A DNA stretch of 64,000 bases from Actinomycetes bacterium (GCA_021793235.1 JAJYTD010000004.1:62001-126000); one strand, 5' to 3'; shown: positions 47,986 through 57,490, numbered from the stretch's first letter. Notes: generated by a model from the letters alone, not told the origin. Translations and numbers: made by a program.

Positions 47986-49110
47986 ATGACAGCGCGTGGC
48001 AACGAGTCCGCCGATGCCCGCACGACCCCGCTCCACGAAGTCCACACAGCGCTCGGCGCGACCCTCGTCGACTTCGCCGGCTGGCTGATGCCGCTGCGCT
48101 ACTCCAGCGAACGCGCCGAGCACACGGCCGTGCGGGAGAAAGCCGGCCTGTTCGATCTCTCCCACATGGGCGAGATCCGCGTTTGTGGCCCACAAGCCGC
48201 CGACTTCCTCGACTACGCACTGGTGGGCTACCTGTCCAAGGTCGCGGTCGGCCGCGCCCGCTACACCCTGATCACCGCCGAGGACGGCGGGATACTCGAC
48301 GACCTGATCGTCTACCGGCTGGCCGAGGACGACTACCTTGCCGTGCCCAACGCGGCCAACGCCGACACCGTCCTGGCCGCCCTCACCGACCGCGCCGCCG
48401 GCTTTGCCGCCCGCGTCGAGGACCAGTCGGCCGATTACGCGCTCATCGCCCTCCAAGGCCCCGAATCCGCGGAGATCCTGGCGCCGCTCACCGACGCCGA
48501 CCTCTCCCAGATCACGTACTACACCGGCCACGTCCACACCGTCGCCGGCCACCGTGTGCTGCTGGCCCGTACCGGATACACCGGCGAGGACGGATTCGAG
48601 CTGTTCATCGAGCCCGGCTCTGCCGCCCCCGCCGTCTGGGAGGCGCTGACCAGAGCAGGCGAACCGCACGGACTGCTGCCCGCCGGGCTCTCCGCCCGCG
48701 ACACGCTGCGCCTGGAGGCCGGCATGCCGCTGTACGGCAACGAGCTCAGCGCCGACATCACCCCCTTCGACGCAGGCATGGGACGCATCGTCAAGTTCGA
48801 CAAGCCCGGCGACTTCGTCGGCCGCGCCGCTCTCAGCGAGGCGGCGAAGACCGGGCGCGGGCGCCGCCTCGTAGGCTTCATCGGCCGCGGCCGCCGCCCT
48901 CTGCGCAAGGGCAACGAGGTGCTGCACAACGACCGCAATGTGGGGACCGTCACCAGCGGCGCGCCCTCCCCGACCATCGGCGCGCCCATCGCGATGGCCT
49001 ACCTCGACGAGGGCCTCGACATCAACGAAGGCACGTTCACCATTGACGTCCGAGGACGCGCCGAACCGGTCGACCCCGTCGAGCTCCCCTTCTACAAGCG
49101 GGACCGCTGA
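47986..49110 (+). CDS. gcvT: Glycine cleavage system aminomethyltransferase (T-protein)
   Basis: GcvT moves the methylene group from aminomethyl-lipoyl GcvH to tetrahydrofolate and frees ammonia. From the ATG at 47986 (GGGAG six bases upstream; a GTG two codons earlier is weaker) the protein is 374 residues. It shows the folate-binding N-domain LHEVHTALGATLVDFAGW, GLFDLSHMGEI, the ring motif ARTGYTGEDGFEL, and AGLSARDTLRLEAGMPLYGNEL near the C-domain. The gene is first in gcvT-gcvH-glyA-sdaA and follows the glycine riboswitch. gcvP and lpd are not in this window. Confidence 0.96.
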   Translation: MTARGNESADARTTPLHEVHTALGATLVDFAGWLMPLRYSSERAEHTAVREKAGLFDLSHMGEIRVCGPQAADFLDYALVGYLSKVAVGRARYTLITAEDGGILDDLIVYRLAEDDYLAVPNAANADTVLAALTDRAAGFAARVEDQSADYALIALQGPESAEILAPLTDADLSQITYYTGHVHTVAGHRVLLARTGYTGEDGFELFIEPGSAAPAVWEALTRAGEPHGLLPAGLSARDTLRLEAGMPLYGNELSADITPFDAGMGRIVKFDKPGDFVGRAALSEAAKTGRGRRLVGFIGRGRRPLRKGNEVLHNDRNVGTVTSGAPSPTIGAPIAMAYLDEGLDINEGTFTIDVRGRAEPVDPVELPFYKRDR

Positions 49111-49111
49111 G

Positions 49112-49144
49112 ACCTTCGGCCCGCACCCAGCGCGAGCCGAAGGT
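49112..49144 (+). terminator. Hairpin between gcvT and gcvH
   Basis: ACCTTCGGC (49112-49120) and GCCGAAGGT (49136-49144) form a perfect nine-bp stem with a 15-base loop, immediately after the gcvT stop. It may be a weak terminator or attenuator that sets lower expression of the distal genes. The 168-bp gap before gcvH otherwise shows nothing. Confidence 0.45.
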
Positions 49145-49278
49145 GCGGGCACCGCCCCTTACCCGGCAGAATTCCATCCGGGTGGAACCCGTAGCGGTCC
49201 ACACGCAAGCCGCAGGTCAGGCCCGCGCGCGGCACTGTCGCCCCTGCCGGACAATGGAAAACCTCCTGGAGAGTTGAA

Positions 49279-49659
49279 TTGAGCGTTCCCGCGGAGCTGA
49301 ATTACACGAGCGAGCACGAGTGGGTGGCCATCGCCGATGGCGTCGCCACCATCGGTATCACGGCCTACGCCGCCGAAGCACTGGGCGACATCGTCTACGT
49401 CGAGCTACCGGAGTCCGGCGCGACTGTCGCGGCCGGCGAAACCTGCGGCGAAGTCGAGTCGACCAAGTCCGTCAGCGACCTCTACGCCCCGGTGAGCGGG
49501 GAGGTCGTCGACATCAACCAGGCGGCGGTGGACGAACCCGAACTCATCGGTACCGACTCCTACGGCCAAGGGTGGCTCTTCAAGGTGGAACTCACCGAGG
49601 ACCCGTCCGATCTGCTCACCCCGGAACAGTACACGCAACTGACCGAAGGCGAAGGTTGA
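49279..49659 (+). CDS. gcvH: Glycine cleavage system H-protein
   Basis: GcvH is the lipoyl carrier that shuttles the methylamine from GcvP to GcvT. The 126-residue protein has the family layout: [28 protein letters not shown], and the lipoyl loop [19 protein letters not shown] with Lys63 as the lipoylated residue, ending in WLFKVEL. The start is a TTG, preceded by GGAGAG about eight bases upstream; no ATG or GTG is available before the conserved N-terminus. It ends four bases before the glyA start and is translationally close to it. Confidence 0.96.
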   Translation: MSVPAELNYTSEHEWVAIADGVATIGITAYAAEALGDIVYVELPESGATVAAGETCGEVESTKSVSDLYAPVSGEVVDINQAAVDEPELIGTDSYGQGWLFKVELTEDPSDLLTPEQYTQLTEGEG

Positions 49660-49663
49660 TCAG

Positions 49664-50938
49664 ATGCCCTCCGAGAACGTCCTCGACCAGACACTCGCAC
49701 AGGCCGATCCCGAAGTCGCGGCAGCCGTCGGCGACGAACTGGGCCGCCAGCGCGACACCCTGGAAATGATCGCCTCCGAGAACTTCGCCCCCCGGGCGGT
49801 ATTGGAGGCCCAAGGCACCGTCCTCACCAACAAGTACGCCGAAGGCTACCCGGGACGCCGCTACTACGGCGGCTGCGAACACGTCGACGTCGTCGAGCAG
49901 CTGGCGATCGATCGGGCGAAGTCGCTGTTCGGCGCCGACCACGCCAACGTGCAGCCGCACTCCGGCGCACAGGCCAACACCGCCGTGTACTTCGCGCTGC
50001 TCAAGCCGGGCGATACCATCCTGGGCCTGGACCTGGCCCACGGCGGGCACCTCACCCACGGCATGCGGATCAACTACTCCGGCAAGATCCTCAACGCCGT
50101 GGCCTACCACGTGCGCGACGAGGACGGCACCGTCGACTACGACGAGGTGCAGTCCCTCGCCAAGGAGCACCAGCCGAAGATGATCGTCGCCGGCTGGTCG
50201 GCCTACCCGCGGCAACTGGACTTCGCCCGGTTCCGTGCGATCGCCGACGAGGTGGACGCCCTTCTCCTGGTGGACATGGCGCACTTCGCCGGCCTGGTCG
50301 CGGCCGGATTGCACCCCAACCCGGTGCCCTACGCCGACATCGTCACCACCACCACGCACAAGACGCTGGGCGGTCCCCGCGGCGGGCTCATCCTCGCCAA
50401 GGAGGAGCTGGGCAAGAAGATCAATTCCGCGGTGTTCCCCGGTATGCAGGGCGGCCCCCTGGAACACGTCATCGCGGCGAAGGCCGTCGCGCTGAAGATC
50501 GCGGCGGGCGAGGAGTTCGCCGACCGCCAACGGCGCACCGTCGCCGGCGCGAAGATCCTCGCCGAGCGCCTCACCCGCCCCGACGCCACCGAGGTCGGCG
50601 TGAACGTGCTCAGCGGCGGCACCGATGTGCACCTGGTCCTTGTCGACCTGGTGAACTCCCAGCTCAACGGCCAGCAGGCCGAGGACCGGCTGCACGAGAT
50701 CGGCATCACCGTGAACCGCAACGCGGTGCCCAACGACCCGCGTCCGCCCATGGTCACCTCCGGCCTGCGCATCGGCACGCCGGCGCTGGCCACACGCGGC
50801 TTCGGGGAAGAGGACTTCGCGGAGGTGGCCGACATCATCGCCCAGGCGCTCAAACCCGAGTACGACGCGGCGGCCCTGCGCGGCCGTGTCGACGCGCTCG
50901 TGCGCAAGCACCCGCTTTACCCGGGGCTTGCGGGGTAG
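49664..50938 (+). CDS. glyA: Serine hydroxymethyltransferase
   Basis: GlyA interconverts serine and glycine with tetrahydrofolate, using pyridoxal phosphate. The 424-residue protein shows [35 protein letters not shown] and the PLP lysine Lys233 in [14 protein letters not shown]. Its place after gcvT-gcvH couples glycine cleavage to serine synthesis through methylene-THF: glycine plus the one-carbon unit gives serine, which SdaA downstream turns to pyruvate. It starts four bases after gcvH. A 13-bp-arm stem-loop lies between this gene and sdaA. Confidence 0.97.
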   Translation: MPSENVLDQTLAQADPEVAAAVGDELGRQRDTLEMIASENFAPRAVLEAQGTVLTNKYAEGYPGRRYYGGCEHVDVVEQLAIDRAKSLFGADHANVQPHSGAQANTAVYFALLKPGDTILGLDLAHGGHLTHGMRINYSGKILNAVAYHVRDEDGTVDYDEVQSLAKEHQPKMIVAGWSAYPRQLDFARFRAIADEVDALLLVDMAHFAGLVAAGLHPNPVPYADIVTTTTHKTLGGPRGGLILAKEELGKKINSAVFPGMQGGPLEHVIAAKAVALKIAAGEEFADRQRRTVAGAKILAERLTRPDATEVGVNVLSGGTDVHLVLVDLVNSQLNGQQAEDRLHEIGITVNRNAVPNDPRPPMVTSGLRIGTPALATRGFGEEDFAEVADIIAQALKPEYDAAALRGRVDALVRKHPLYPGLAG

Positions 50939-50972
50939 TAGGGCGATCGGGGCTGTAGCGGCCCCGCGGCAC

Positions 50973-51031
50973 ATGTAGCCGGGCCGCGCGCGAGTCCTTT
51001 TTCGGATCGCGGGCGCGTGGCCCGGCTACAT
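50973..51031. terminator. Large stem-loop between glyA and sdaA
   Basis: ATGTAGCCGGGCC (50973-50985) and GGCCCGGCTACAT (51019-51031) are perfect 13-base reverse complements, and CG-rich inner bases (GCGCGCG and CGGGCGCG) extend the pairing. The loop contains CCTTTTTCGG. It may end the glyA transcript, leaving sdaA on a separate promoter, or partly attenuate it. Confidence 0.7.
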
Positions 51032-51080
51032 CCGTATTCGCGTTCTTTCCCACCTGTGCTCAACGAGGAGGGCAGGATCC

Positions 51081-52490
<1,410 letters not shown>

Positions 52491-52498
52491 GGGGCGGA

Positions 52499-52843
52499 TC
52501 AGGCCGCGGGGTCGCGCTTGAGCTCCCGTTCGATCCGTTCCAGCCGGTCCCGGATGTCGACGAGTTCCACATCCATGCCCTTGACATGGCGTTCCAGCAA
52601 GGTCCGGATCAGTGCGGTATAGCGCACCCCTTCACGCGAGGCCTCTTCCTTGAGCCGTTCGATCACCTCCACCGGCAACCGGAGAGAGGTGGTGGCCATC
52701 GGCCGCGGCTCGACCCACTCGCCTTCTTCCATCTCGGCCGCTATATCGTGCGTATCGTAGTGATCGGCGAGCTTCTCCAGCTCATCGAGTGGCATGGGGA
52801 GCTCTTCACCGGTCTTCGGGTGGCGATGGGTCATCGGCCTCAC
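52499..52843 (-). CDS. Ribbon-helix-helix-type antitoxin (BrnA/CopG-like)
   Basis: The 114-residue protein has an acidic N-terminal part (DELEKLADHYDTHDIAAEMEEGEW) and a C-terminal ribbon-helix-helix-like segment (ATTSLRLPVEVIERLKEEASREGVRY, seen in part as TTSLRLPVEVIERL). It is predicted to bind operator DNA and neutralise the toxin. It is the second gene of the pair; its GTG start overlaps the toxin stop by four bases (an ATG at 52831 is the alternative). Toxin-first order is unusual among type II systems but is typical for BrnT/BrnA. A perfect palindrome at the promoter may be its operator. Confidence 0.72.
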   Translation of the reverse strand: MRPMTHRHPKTGEELPMPLDELEKLADHYDTHDIAAEMEEGEWVEPRPMATTSLRLPVEVIERLKEEASREGVRYTALIRTLLERHVKGMDVELVDIRDRLERIERELKRDPAA

Positions 52844-53106
52844 CTGGCTTTCCTCTTGAAAACGCGCTTCTCCTGATCGCTCATGTCGCGTGCCGTGATG
52901 ACGAAAGCGCGCCCATCGTGATCAGCAGCGACAACCGCCAGATACCGTCCCGAGCAGGTTCGGCCCAGCACCATCACCGCGTTGTTCCGGGTCCGCCTCG
53001 CGTAGTACGGCCGCTCCAGCAGCACCTCGGCGACCTCGTTCATCGTCACGCCGTGCCGAGCTATGTGGTCTTCTGACCATCTACTCTTCTTAATGCCCTT
53101 GAACAC
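52840..53106 (-). CDS. BrnT-like toxin of a type II TA module
   Basis: The 88-residue basic protein (MFKGIKKSRWSEDHIARHGVTMNEVAEVLL, PYYARRTRNNAVMVLGRTCSGRYLAVVAADHDG) has the BrnT pattern: an early W-x-x-D-H-I-x-R-H-G-V segment, a strand with R-T-x-x-G-R, and an I-T-A-R-x-M-x-x-x-E-K end (here FVITARDMSDQEKRVF in part). BrnT is a RelE-like ribonuclease. It is transcribed before the antitoxin gene with a four-base overlap. Its promoter carries TACTGCGATCGCAGTA. The whole module lies between two identical 104-bp repeats, suggesting recent insertion. Confidence 0.75.
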   Translation of the reverse strand: MFKGIKKSRWSEDHIARHGVTMNEVAEVLLERPYYARRTRNNAVMVLGRTCSGRYLAVVAADHDGRAFVITARDMSDQEKRVFKRKAR

Positions 53107-53117
53107 GAAAAGTAACG

Positions 53118-53133
53118 TACTGCGATCGCAGTA
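53118..53133 (-). promoter_or_regulatory. 16-bp perfect palindrome on the BrnT-like promoter
   Basis: TACTGCGATCGCAGTA (53118-53133) is a perfect palindrome starting 12 bases upstream of the toxin start. The minus-strand hexamer TATACT (53130-53135) overlaps its edge and could be the -10. A ribbon-helix-helix antitoxin bound here would repress its own operon. Confidence 0.6.
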
Positions 53134-53180
53134 TACCTCGCGGGAGAACGGGAAAATAGGAGGACCGCCCAGTCAGCCAC

Positions 53181-53284
53181 GGCCATCAAAACCATGCGCG
53201 ACACCGGCCGCGACATGATGGACAAGTACAAGGAGACCAGCAGGGGCGGCCTTGCGGTGAACGTCATCGAGTGCTGAGGGGCGG
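53181..53284 (+). repeat. 104-bp direct repeat, copy B (duplicated sdaA 3' end)
   Basis: This is a perfect copy of 52394-52497, carrying the last 32 sdaA codons with no sdaA frame leading into it. It lies upstream of the BrnT-like gene and just downstream of the RelE-type toxin gene. It is a fragment, not a gene. Confidence 0.95.
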
Positions 53285-53297
53285 GCCCGCCCGAAGG

Positions 53298-53558
53298 TCA
53301 GTCATAGATCGCCGAGCGATGACCCACGTGCACGACGATGATGACAAGCCTCCCCTGGTCAATGGTGTAGATCACCCGGTAATCCCCGACACGGAGCCGC
53401 CGATACCCGGGAAATCCCGCCAGGGGCTTGGTCCCGAACGCAAACGGATCCGATTCGAGTTCGGCGAGCTTACGCAGAATGGACATGGCCTGCTCACGAG
53501 GGATCTTTCGGAGCTCGGCCTGGGCTTCGACCTTGAAGACCGTCGAGTATTCACTCAT
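53298..53558 (-). CDS. RelE/ParE-family toxin
   Basis: The 86-residue protein is a clear RelE/YoeB-like mRNA interferase or ParE relative: EYSTVFKVEAQAELRKIP, KPLAGFPGYRRLRVGDYRVIYTID (in part FPGYRRLRVGDYRVIY) and IVVHVGHRSAIYD. The conserved arginines (GYRRLRVGDYR) and final HRSxIY strand are those used in RelE catalysis or binding. It starts inside the Phd-type antitoxin gene (eight-base overlap) and is the distal gene of that pair. It ends 13 bases from the 104-bp repeat copy B. Confidence 0.9.
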   Translation of the reverse strand: MSEYSTVFKVEAQAELRKIPREQAMSILRKLAELESDPFAFGTKPLAGFPGYRRLRVGDYRVIYTIDQGRLVIIVVHVGHRSAIYD

Positions 53559-53808
53559 CGCGCTCTAGAGTCTCAGCCATCACTTCGGCCATGGGCACCG
53601 TCGAAGAGTCCCGCCGCTCATCGATGAGCCGCCGCAGCTCTTCCTCATCGCGCTGCCTGGCCTGCTCCAAGACCTCCATGGGTACGAACGCGCCGACCGC
53701 CTTGCCGTTGCGGGTGACCACGGTCGCGTCACCGGCCTTCGCCCGGTCAATGGCTTCGGACAGGTGGGCCCGGAACTCACGGGAGGTAAGGGTCTCAGTC
53801 ATAGACAT
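53551..53808 (-). CDS. Phd/YefM-family antitoxin
   Basis: From the ATG at 53808 the 85-residue protein reads MSMTETLTSREFRAHLSEAIDRAKAG (in part SREFRAHLSEAIDRAK), then DATVVTRNGKAVGAFVPMEVLEQ, the Phd/YefM DNA-binding and dimer fold. Its C-terminal helix RDEEELRRLIDERRD should cover the RelE-type toxin. It is first in the operon, with autorepression expected. In-frame ATGs lie upstream (to 53904) but the added residues look non-coding, and AGG at -9 supports 53808. Confidence 0.88.
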   Translation of the reverse strand: MSMTETLTSREFRAHLSEAIDRAKAGDATVVTRNGKAVGAFVPMEVLEQARQRDEEELRRLIDERRDSSTVPMAEVMAETLERDE

Positions 53809-53910
53809 AGCGTAACCTGTGTTCATTGTGTACACAATGGACATCGATGCGTGCCTCGGAAGCACAGCACCGGACCCTCTCTTTGACGTGGCGTTCCAGC
53901 ACATCCTGGA

Positions 53911-54762
53911 TCAGTGCGTCGGAACCGCTTCGTAGTAGTCGCGCAGGACGCGTTCGCGCTCAGTGTCCGTCGATAGAGGGCAGGTCGAGCACTTGGCCGG
54001 ACCGTAGCGGTAGTAGAAGCAGCAGCCGCCGCGGACCATGAACACGCGCTCCGGGCGGTCGTCCGGGCGACCGGCCAGGGTCAGGGGGAAGGGGCGCTGC
54101 CGGGGGGCGACCCGTGGGCGGTCGTGGTTGATGCACTCCACCATCCGGCGAGCCCGATCCCAGGCCGCGGTCTGATCGCTCCCGGCCTCCTCGGCCGCGG
54201 CAAGCAGGGCCGCATGCAGGGCATCGGCCACCATGCTCCATTGGGGGCGGGCGCCGAACCGGGTGTGCGCGCGCACGGCATCGATCACCGGTGCCAGCGT
54301 GTCCACGGCTCGGCGGACCAACCACAGGTCGAGTTCTGCTTCGTCCTCGACCCGGACGGCTCCGGGACGGTGCGCCGCCGGGTCTTCGGCCAGGACGGCG
54401 GTGGTGCCCTGCCGCAGCGCCAGCCCCTCCATCCGCCCGCTCGCACCGTGGCGGACCCACAGCAGGTGCGCCGAAAGGTCCGGTGCCGTGCCGGTCAGAT
54501 AGGCGGCGCTGGCCGCGAAGGCGAGCACCTGGCGGCCGACGTCGCCGGCGAGGAACGCGGCGGCGGAAATCCGGTGCCCCTGGCAGGAATGCTCCATGAG
54601 GGTGGCGATGAGTTCCGGCACCCGCTCCGGGAGGCGGTCGAGCCGGGTCCACTCCGGACCGGAGGGTTCGGCGTCGCGCACGCCTACAAGGTCCACCGCA
54701 AGATAGAGGTCGCGTTCATTGACCCAACGCGCGACCCCCGCAAGCGGATGACGGCTTGGCAT
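53911..54762 (-). CDS. FhuF-like ferric iron reductase with C-terminal 2Fe-2S motif
   Basis: The 283-residue protein ends with the FhuF signature: Cys247, Cys248, Cys258 and Cys261 in GGCCFYYRYGPAKCSTCP, which holds a [2Fe-2S] cluster. FhuF proteins reduce ferric iron in siderophores in the cytoplasm. The body (AAAFLAGDVGRQVLAFAASA, LLWVRHGASGRMEGLALRQG) matches the family's helical domain, here without a clear named motif. The ATG follows GGGAG. A DtxR/IdeR-type iron box lies 38 bases upstream, so it should be induced when iron is low. No siderophore biosynthesis or transporter genes are adjacent. Confidence 0.82.
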   Translation of the reverse strand: MPSRHPLAGVARWVNERDLYLAVDLVGVRDAEPSGPEWTRLDRLPERVPELIATLMEHSCQGHRISAAAFLAGDVGRQVLAFAASAAYLTGTAPDLSAHLLWVRHGASGRMEGLALRQGTTAVLAEDPAAHRPGAVRVEDEAELDLWLVRRAVDTLAPVIDAVRAHTRFGARPQWSMVADALHAALLAAAEEAGSDQTAAWDRARRMVECINHDRPRVAPRQRPFPLTLAGRPDDRPERVFMVRGGCCFYYRYGPAKCSTCPLSTDTERERVLRDYYEAVPTH

Positions 54763-54799
54763 GAGGCTCCCTTCGGCGGCTCGACAGACCACCATGTCC

Positions 54800-54818
54800 A
54801 TAGGTAAGCCTAGCCTCA
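54800..54818 (-). promoter_or_regulatory. DtxR/IdeR-type iron box upstream of the FhuF-like gene
   Basis: ATAGGTAAGCCTAGCCTCA matches the 19-bp iron-box consensus TTAGGTTAGGCTAACCTAA at 14 of 19 positions (15 if position 10 may be C). It lies 38 bases upstream of the start codon, as expected for a repressor of this gene in iron-replete cells. Confidence 0.7.
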
Positions 54819-54989
54819 TCACTATGGTCCAGGCACGCGCGGGGCGCCTCACTGCCGAGCCGCCAAGCACCGAACCGCCAAGCACCGAGTCGCCGAGGAC
54901 GCCTCCTCCGCGAATTTCCGATCACCCGGGTGAGGAAAGGCACCGCGTCGGCTACCGTGGCACCACGGCTTTTCAACGAAGGGGTTGGC

Positions 54990-55682
54990 GTGGGCAAGCG
55001 GCTGGTGCTGTGGGATATCGACAAGACCCTGCTGGACGTCGACGGTGTCGGATTCGAGCTCTTCTCCGCCGCGTTCGCGCAATACAGCGGGTTGACCGAG
55101 CACATCGATACGCGAGGCCCCGGCCGCACCGAATGGCAGTGGTTCCACGACAACCTGCGCGCCAACGGGATGACCCCCACCGACGACTGCTTCCCCGACT
55201 TCCTCACCGTGCAGGACGCGCTGTTCGAAGCGCGTGCAGCGGAGTTCGTCGAGCGCGGCAGGGTCCTCCCCGGCGCGCGGGAGATCCTGGAACGCTGCGC
55301 CGAGGACCCCGATATCGTTTCGTCGCTGCTGACCGGGAACACTCGCCGCAACGCCGAACGCAAACTCTCCGCGTTCGACCTCGACCACCTGGTGGACTTC
55401 TCCCTCGGCAGCTACGGCGACGACCACATGGACCGGTCCGAACTGGTCGGGGTGGCTCGCCGCCGCGTATACCAGGGCACCGGCATCGAGTTCACCCCGG
55501 ATACCACCGTCCTCGTCGGTGACAGCCCCAACGACGTCCTGGCCGCCCTGCACGGCGGTGCCCGCATCGTTGCCGTGGCCACTGGCATCACCGACGCCGG
55601 CGGCCTCCGATCCACGGGCGCCGAAACGGTGCTCGACAGCCTCTCCGACACCGAGACCGTGCTGAAAGCCCTCCTCGCTTAG
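54990..55682 (+). CDS. HAD-family phosphatase
   Basis: The 230-residue protein (GTG start, AAGGGG upstream) is a haloacid dehalogenase-type phosphatase. Motif I is VLWDIDKTLLD (Asp9 nucleophile, Asp11 acid), motif II SSLLTGNTRRN, motif III lysine near NAERKLSAF, and motif IV VGDSPNDVLAAL. The all-helical cap lies between motifs I and II, the C1 type of phosphoglycolate phosphatase-like enzymes. Substrate is unknown. Its end overlaps the tail of the truncated membrane gene on the opposite strand. Confidence 0.88.
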   Translation: MGKRLVLWDIDKTLLDVDGVGFELFSAAFAQYSGLTEHIDTRGPGRTEWQWFHDNLRANGMTPTDDCFPDFLTVQDALFEARAAEFVERGRVLPGAREILERCAEDPDIVSSLLTGNTRRNAERKLSAFDLDHLVDFSLGSYGDDHMDRSELVGVARRRVYQGTGIEFTPDTTVLVGDSPNDVLAALHGGARIVAVATGITDAGGLRSTGAETVLDSLSDTETVLKALLA

Positions 55683-56049
55683 CAATGCTCGGACCGGTGC
55701 CCCTATCCCCGGATTCAGCGCGCGGGACGGTCCAGAACCTGAGGCTCGGAACGAGCGCCGGCATGGTCAGGACCAGGCCGATTCCGGCGAGCACGGCTGA
55801 GGAGATCCGCACGGAAGGGTCGTTCCAATGCGTGCGGACCGCGTAGTCGGCTGTCGCTGCCAGCGACAGCCGCAGCGGAACGCCCGCGAGCGCCGCGACC
55901 ACCTCGACCGTGGCCACTGCTGCGACGCCCAGAACCAGGGCACCGGCCATCAGCGCCGCCCAGGACCGGTGTGATCCGAGGGTGTACCCGGCTGTTGGGC
56001 GCCGTGCTACCGGATCCCGGCCGCGCATCAGCTCGTCGACGACCGCCAT
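55588..56049 (-). pseudogene. DUF6286-like membrane protein, probably truncated
   Basis: The frame (153 codons from the ATG at 56049) starts MAVVDELMRGRDPVARRP and has two membrane segments (about 28-53 and 80-98) with ADYAVRTHWNDPSVRISSAVLAG between them. This resembles DUF6286/AmaP-type proteins that sit with Asp23/Gls24 genes. The usual C-terminal helical domain is missing: after about residue 122 the sequence becomes Arg-rich and overlaps the convergent HAD gene by 95 bases. No Asp23 genes lie near. It is probably a truncated or decayed gene. Confidence 0.5.
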
Positions 56050-56250
56050 CGCCTGCCCCCTCCCGCTCCGGACCGCGCCGCTCACGCAAGGGATGCCATC
56101 GCAGACGGGACCGGCGCGGGGCGCTGCTCTACGCATGCGCGAACACACTGAAACCACGAATGGTAGTCAGTCACAAGCCCAAGGTAGCGCATGGCGGAGC
56201 ACCGGACGGGTACCGACGCCTTTGCCGACGATCGGAAACGCCGGTAAAGC

Positions 56251-57240
56251 TCAGCGGAACACCACTGTCTTCACCCCGTTGAGCAGTACACGCCTTTGCG
56301 CGTGCCAATTGACGGCGCGCGCCAGCGCCACCGACTCCAGGTCCCGGCCGATCGCGGCCAACTGCTCCGGATCGTGCGTGTGGTCCACCCTGGAGACCTC
56401 TTGTTCGATGATCGGCCCCTCGTCCAGATCCGCGGTGACGTAGTGCGCGGTCGCGCCGATCAGCTTCACGCCGCGGGCATGGGCCTGGTGGTAGGGGCGA
56501 GCACCCTTGAAGCTCGGCAGGAACGAGTGGTGGATGTTGATGATCCGTCCCGACATCTTCGCGCACAGGTCCGCGGAGAGCACCTGCATGTACCGGGCCA
56601 GGACCACCAGGTCGACATCGTAGGAGTCGACCAGTTCCAGCAGCCGCGCCTCCTGCTCCTGCTTGGTCTCTGGACGCACCGGCAGATGGTGGAAGTCCAG
56701 ATCATAGGAGCGGGCCAGAAACTCAAGATCCTGGTGGTTGGAGGCCACCGCGGCGATATCGGCGTCGAGCAGCCCGCTGCGCTGCCGGTACAGCAGATCG
56801 TTCAGGCAGTGCCCGAACTTGGAGACCATCACCAGCATCCGCGGCCGCATATCGCGCCGCCACAGCCGCCAGTCCATCCCCTGAGCGGGGCTCGCGGTCG
56901 CCGCGAAAGAGTGCGCGGTCGCCGTGAAAGAGTCCGCGGTCGCCGCGAAATCAGCGGTCGGCGCCGCGAAAGAGTCCGCGGTCGCCGCGAAATCTGCGGT
57001 CAGGCTCGCGAACGCTCCGCGCAGCGTGTCCTCGCTCACCACGGTGCCGTCCGGCCCTGCTCCGGCGGCGAACTCCATCCGCAGAAAGAAGCGCCCCGTG
57101 TAGTGGTCCCCGTACTGCTGGCTCTCGGTGATGTTGCAGCCGTGGCGGGCCAGCAGGTTGGCCACCGCGGCCACGATCCCCTTGTTGTCGGGGCACGACA
57201 GCGTCAGCACGAATTCGCGATCACGGACAGGGGCGTTCAT
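56251..57240 (-). CDS. purU: Formyltetrahydrofolate deformylase
   Basis: PurU hydrolyses 10-formyl-THF to THF and formate to balance one-carbon pools. The 329-residue protein has an N-terminal ACT domain (residues 9-80, LTLSCPDNKGIVAAVANLL) and a C-terminal formyltransferase-like domain (about 130-329) with SKFGHCLNDLL, IAAVASNHQDLEFLA, NIHHSFLPSFKGARPYHQA and the catalytic Asp in HYVTADLDEGPIIEQ (in part). Between them residues 81-117 are an Ala/Thr/Phe repeat (TADFAATADSF, SFTATAHSF) encoded by tandem DNA repeats; normal PurU is about 285-290 residues. The ATG at 57240 begins the conserved MNAPVRDREFVLTL. The gcv/glyA one-carbon genes are about 6 kb away. Confidence 0.95.
   Translation of the reverse strand: MNAPVRDREFVLTLSCPDNKGIVAAVANLLARHGCNITESQQYGDHYTGRFFLRMEFAAGAGPDGTVVSEDTLRGAFASLTADFAATADSFAAPTADFAATADSFTATAHSFAATASPAQGMDWRLWRRDMRPRMLVMVSKFGHCLNDLLYRQRSGLLDADIAAVASNHQDLEFLARSYDLDFHHLPVRPETKQEQEARLLELVDSYDVDLVVLARYMQVLSADLCAKMSGRIINIHHSFLPSFKGARPYHQAHARGVKLIGATAHYVTADLDEGPIIEQEVSRVDHTHDPEQLAAIGRDLESVALARAVNWHAQRRVLLNGVKTVVFR
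56890..57000 (-). repeat. In-frame tandem repeat within purU
   Basis: About five imperfect units of 21-24 bases (unit near GCGGTCGCCGCGAAAGAGTC on the + strand) encode the ADFAATADSF-type repeat between the ACT and catalytic domains. All units keep the frame. Such repeats can change copy number by slippage without breaking the protein. Confidence 0.8.
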
Positions 57241-57427
57241 CGGTCGGCAAGCTCCAAGGTAAAGGAACGGCTGGTCAGCCGCGATCATCCAGGGTATCCG
57301 GCCTCTCAGCCGGTCGTGCGAACGGCCGACCCGACGCAGCAGTCGGACATGGGCACCCTTCAGGGGGTCGAGGGCGGTACGGCGCTAAAGCCGTTCCCCC
57401 ACCGGGGCGAAGGGCAGGCATGCCGAC

Positions 57428-57466
57428 GGCGTGAAGGGGAGGGACGGCGTCCCTCCCCTTCACGCC
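57428..57466. terminator. 18-bp perfect hairpin after the DUF3618 gene
   Basis: GGCGTGAAGGGGAGGGAC (57428-57445) and GTCCCTCCCCTTCACGCC (57449-57466) pair perfectly around a three-base loop. It lies 25 bases beyond the stop of the minus-strand DUF3618 gene and is one of the strongest hairpins in the window. It separates that unit from purU. Confidence 0.85.
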
Positions 57467-57490
57467 GCCGGCCGACCGCCGGATGGGAAC

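Noticed and set aside
49112-49144. Second riboswitch between gcvT and gcvH
   Set aside because: Only a simple hairpin is present; no glycine aptamer core (GCCGAAG-N-GCAA or CTCTCAGG) occurs here.
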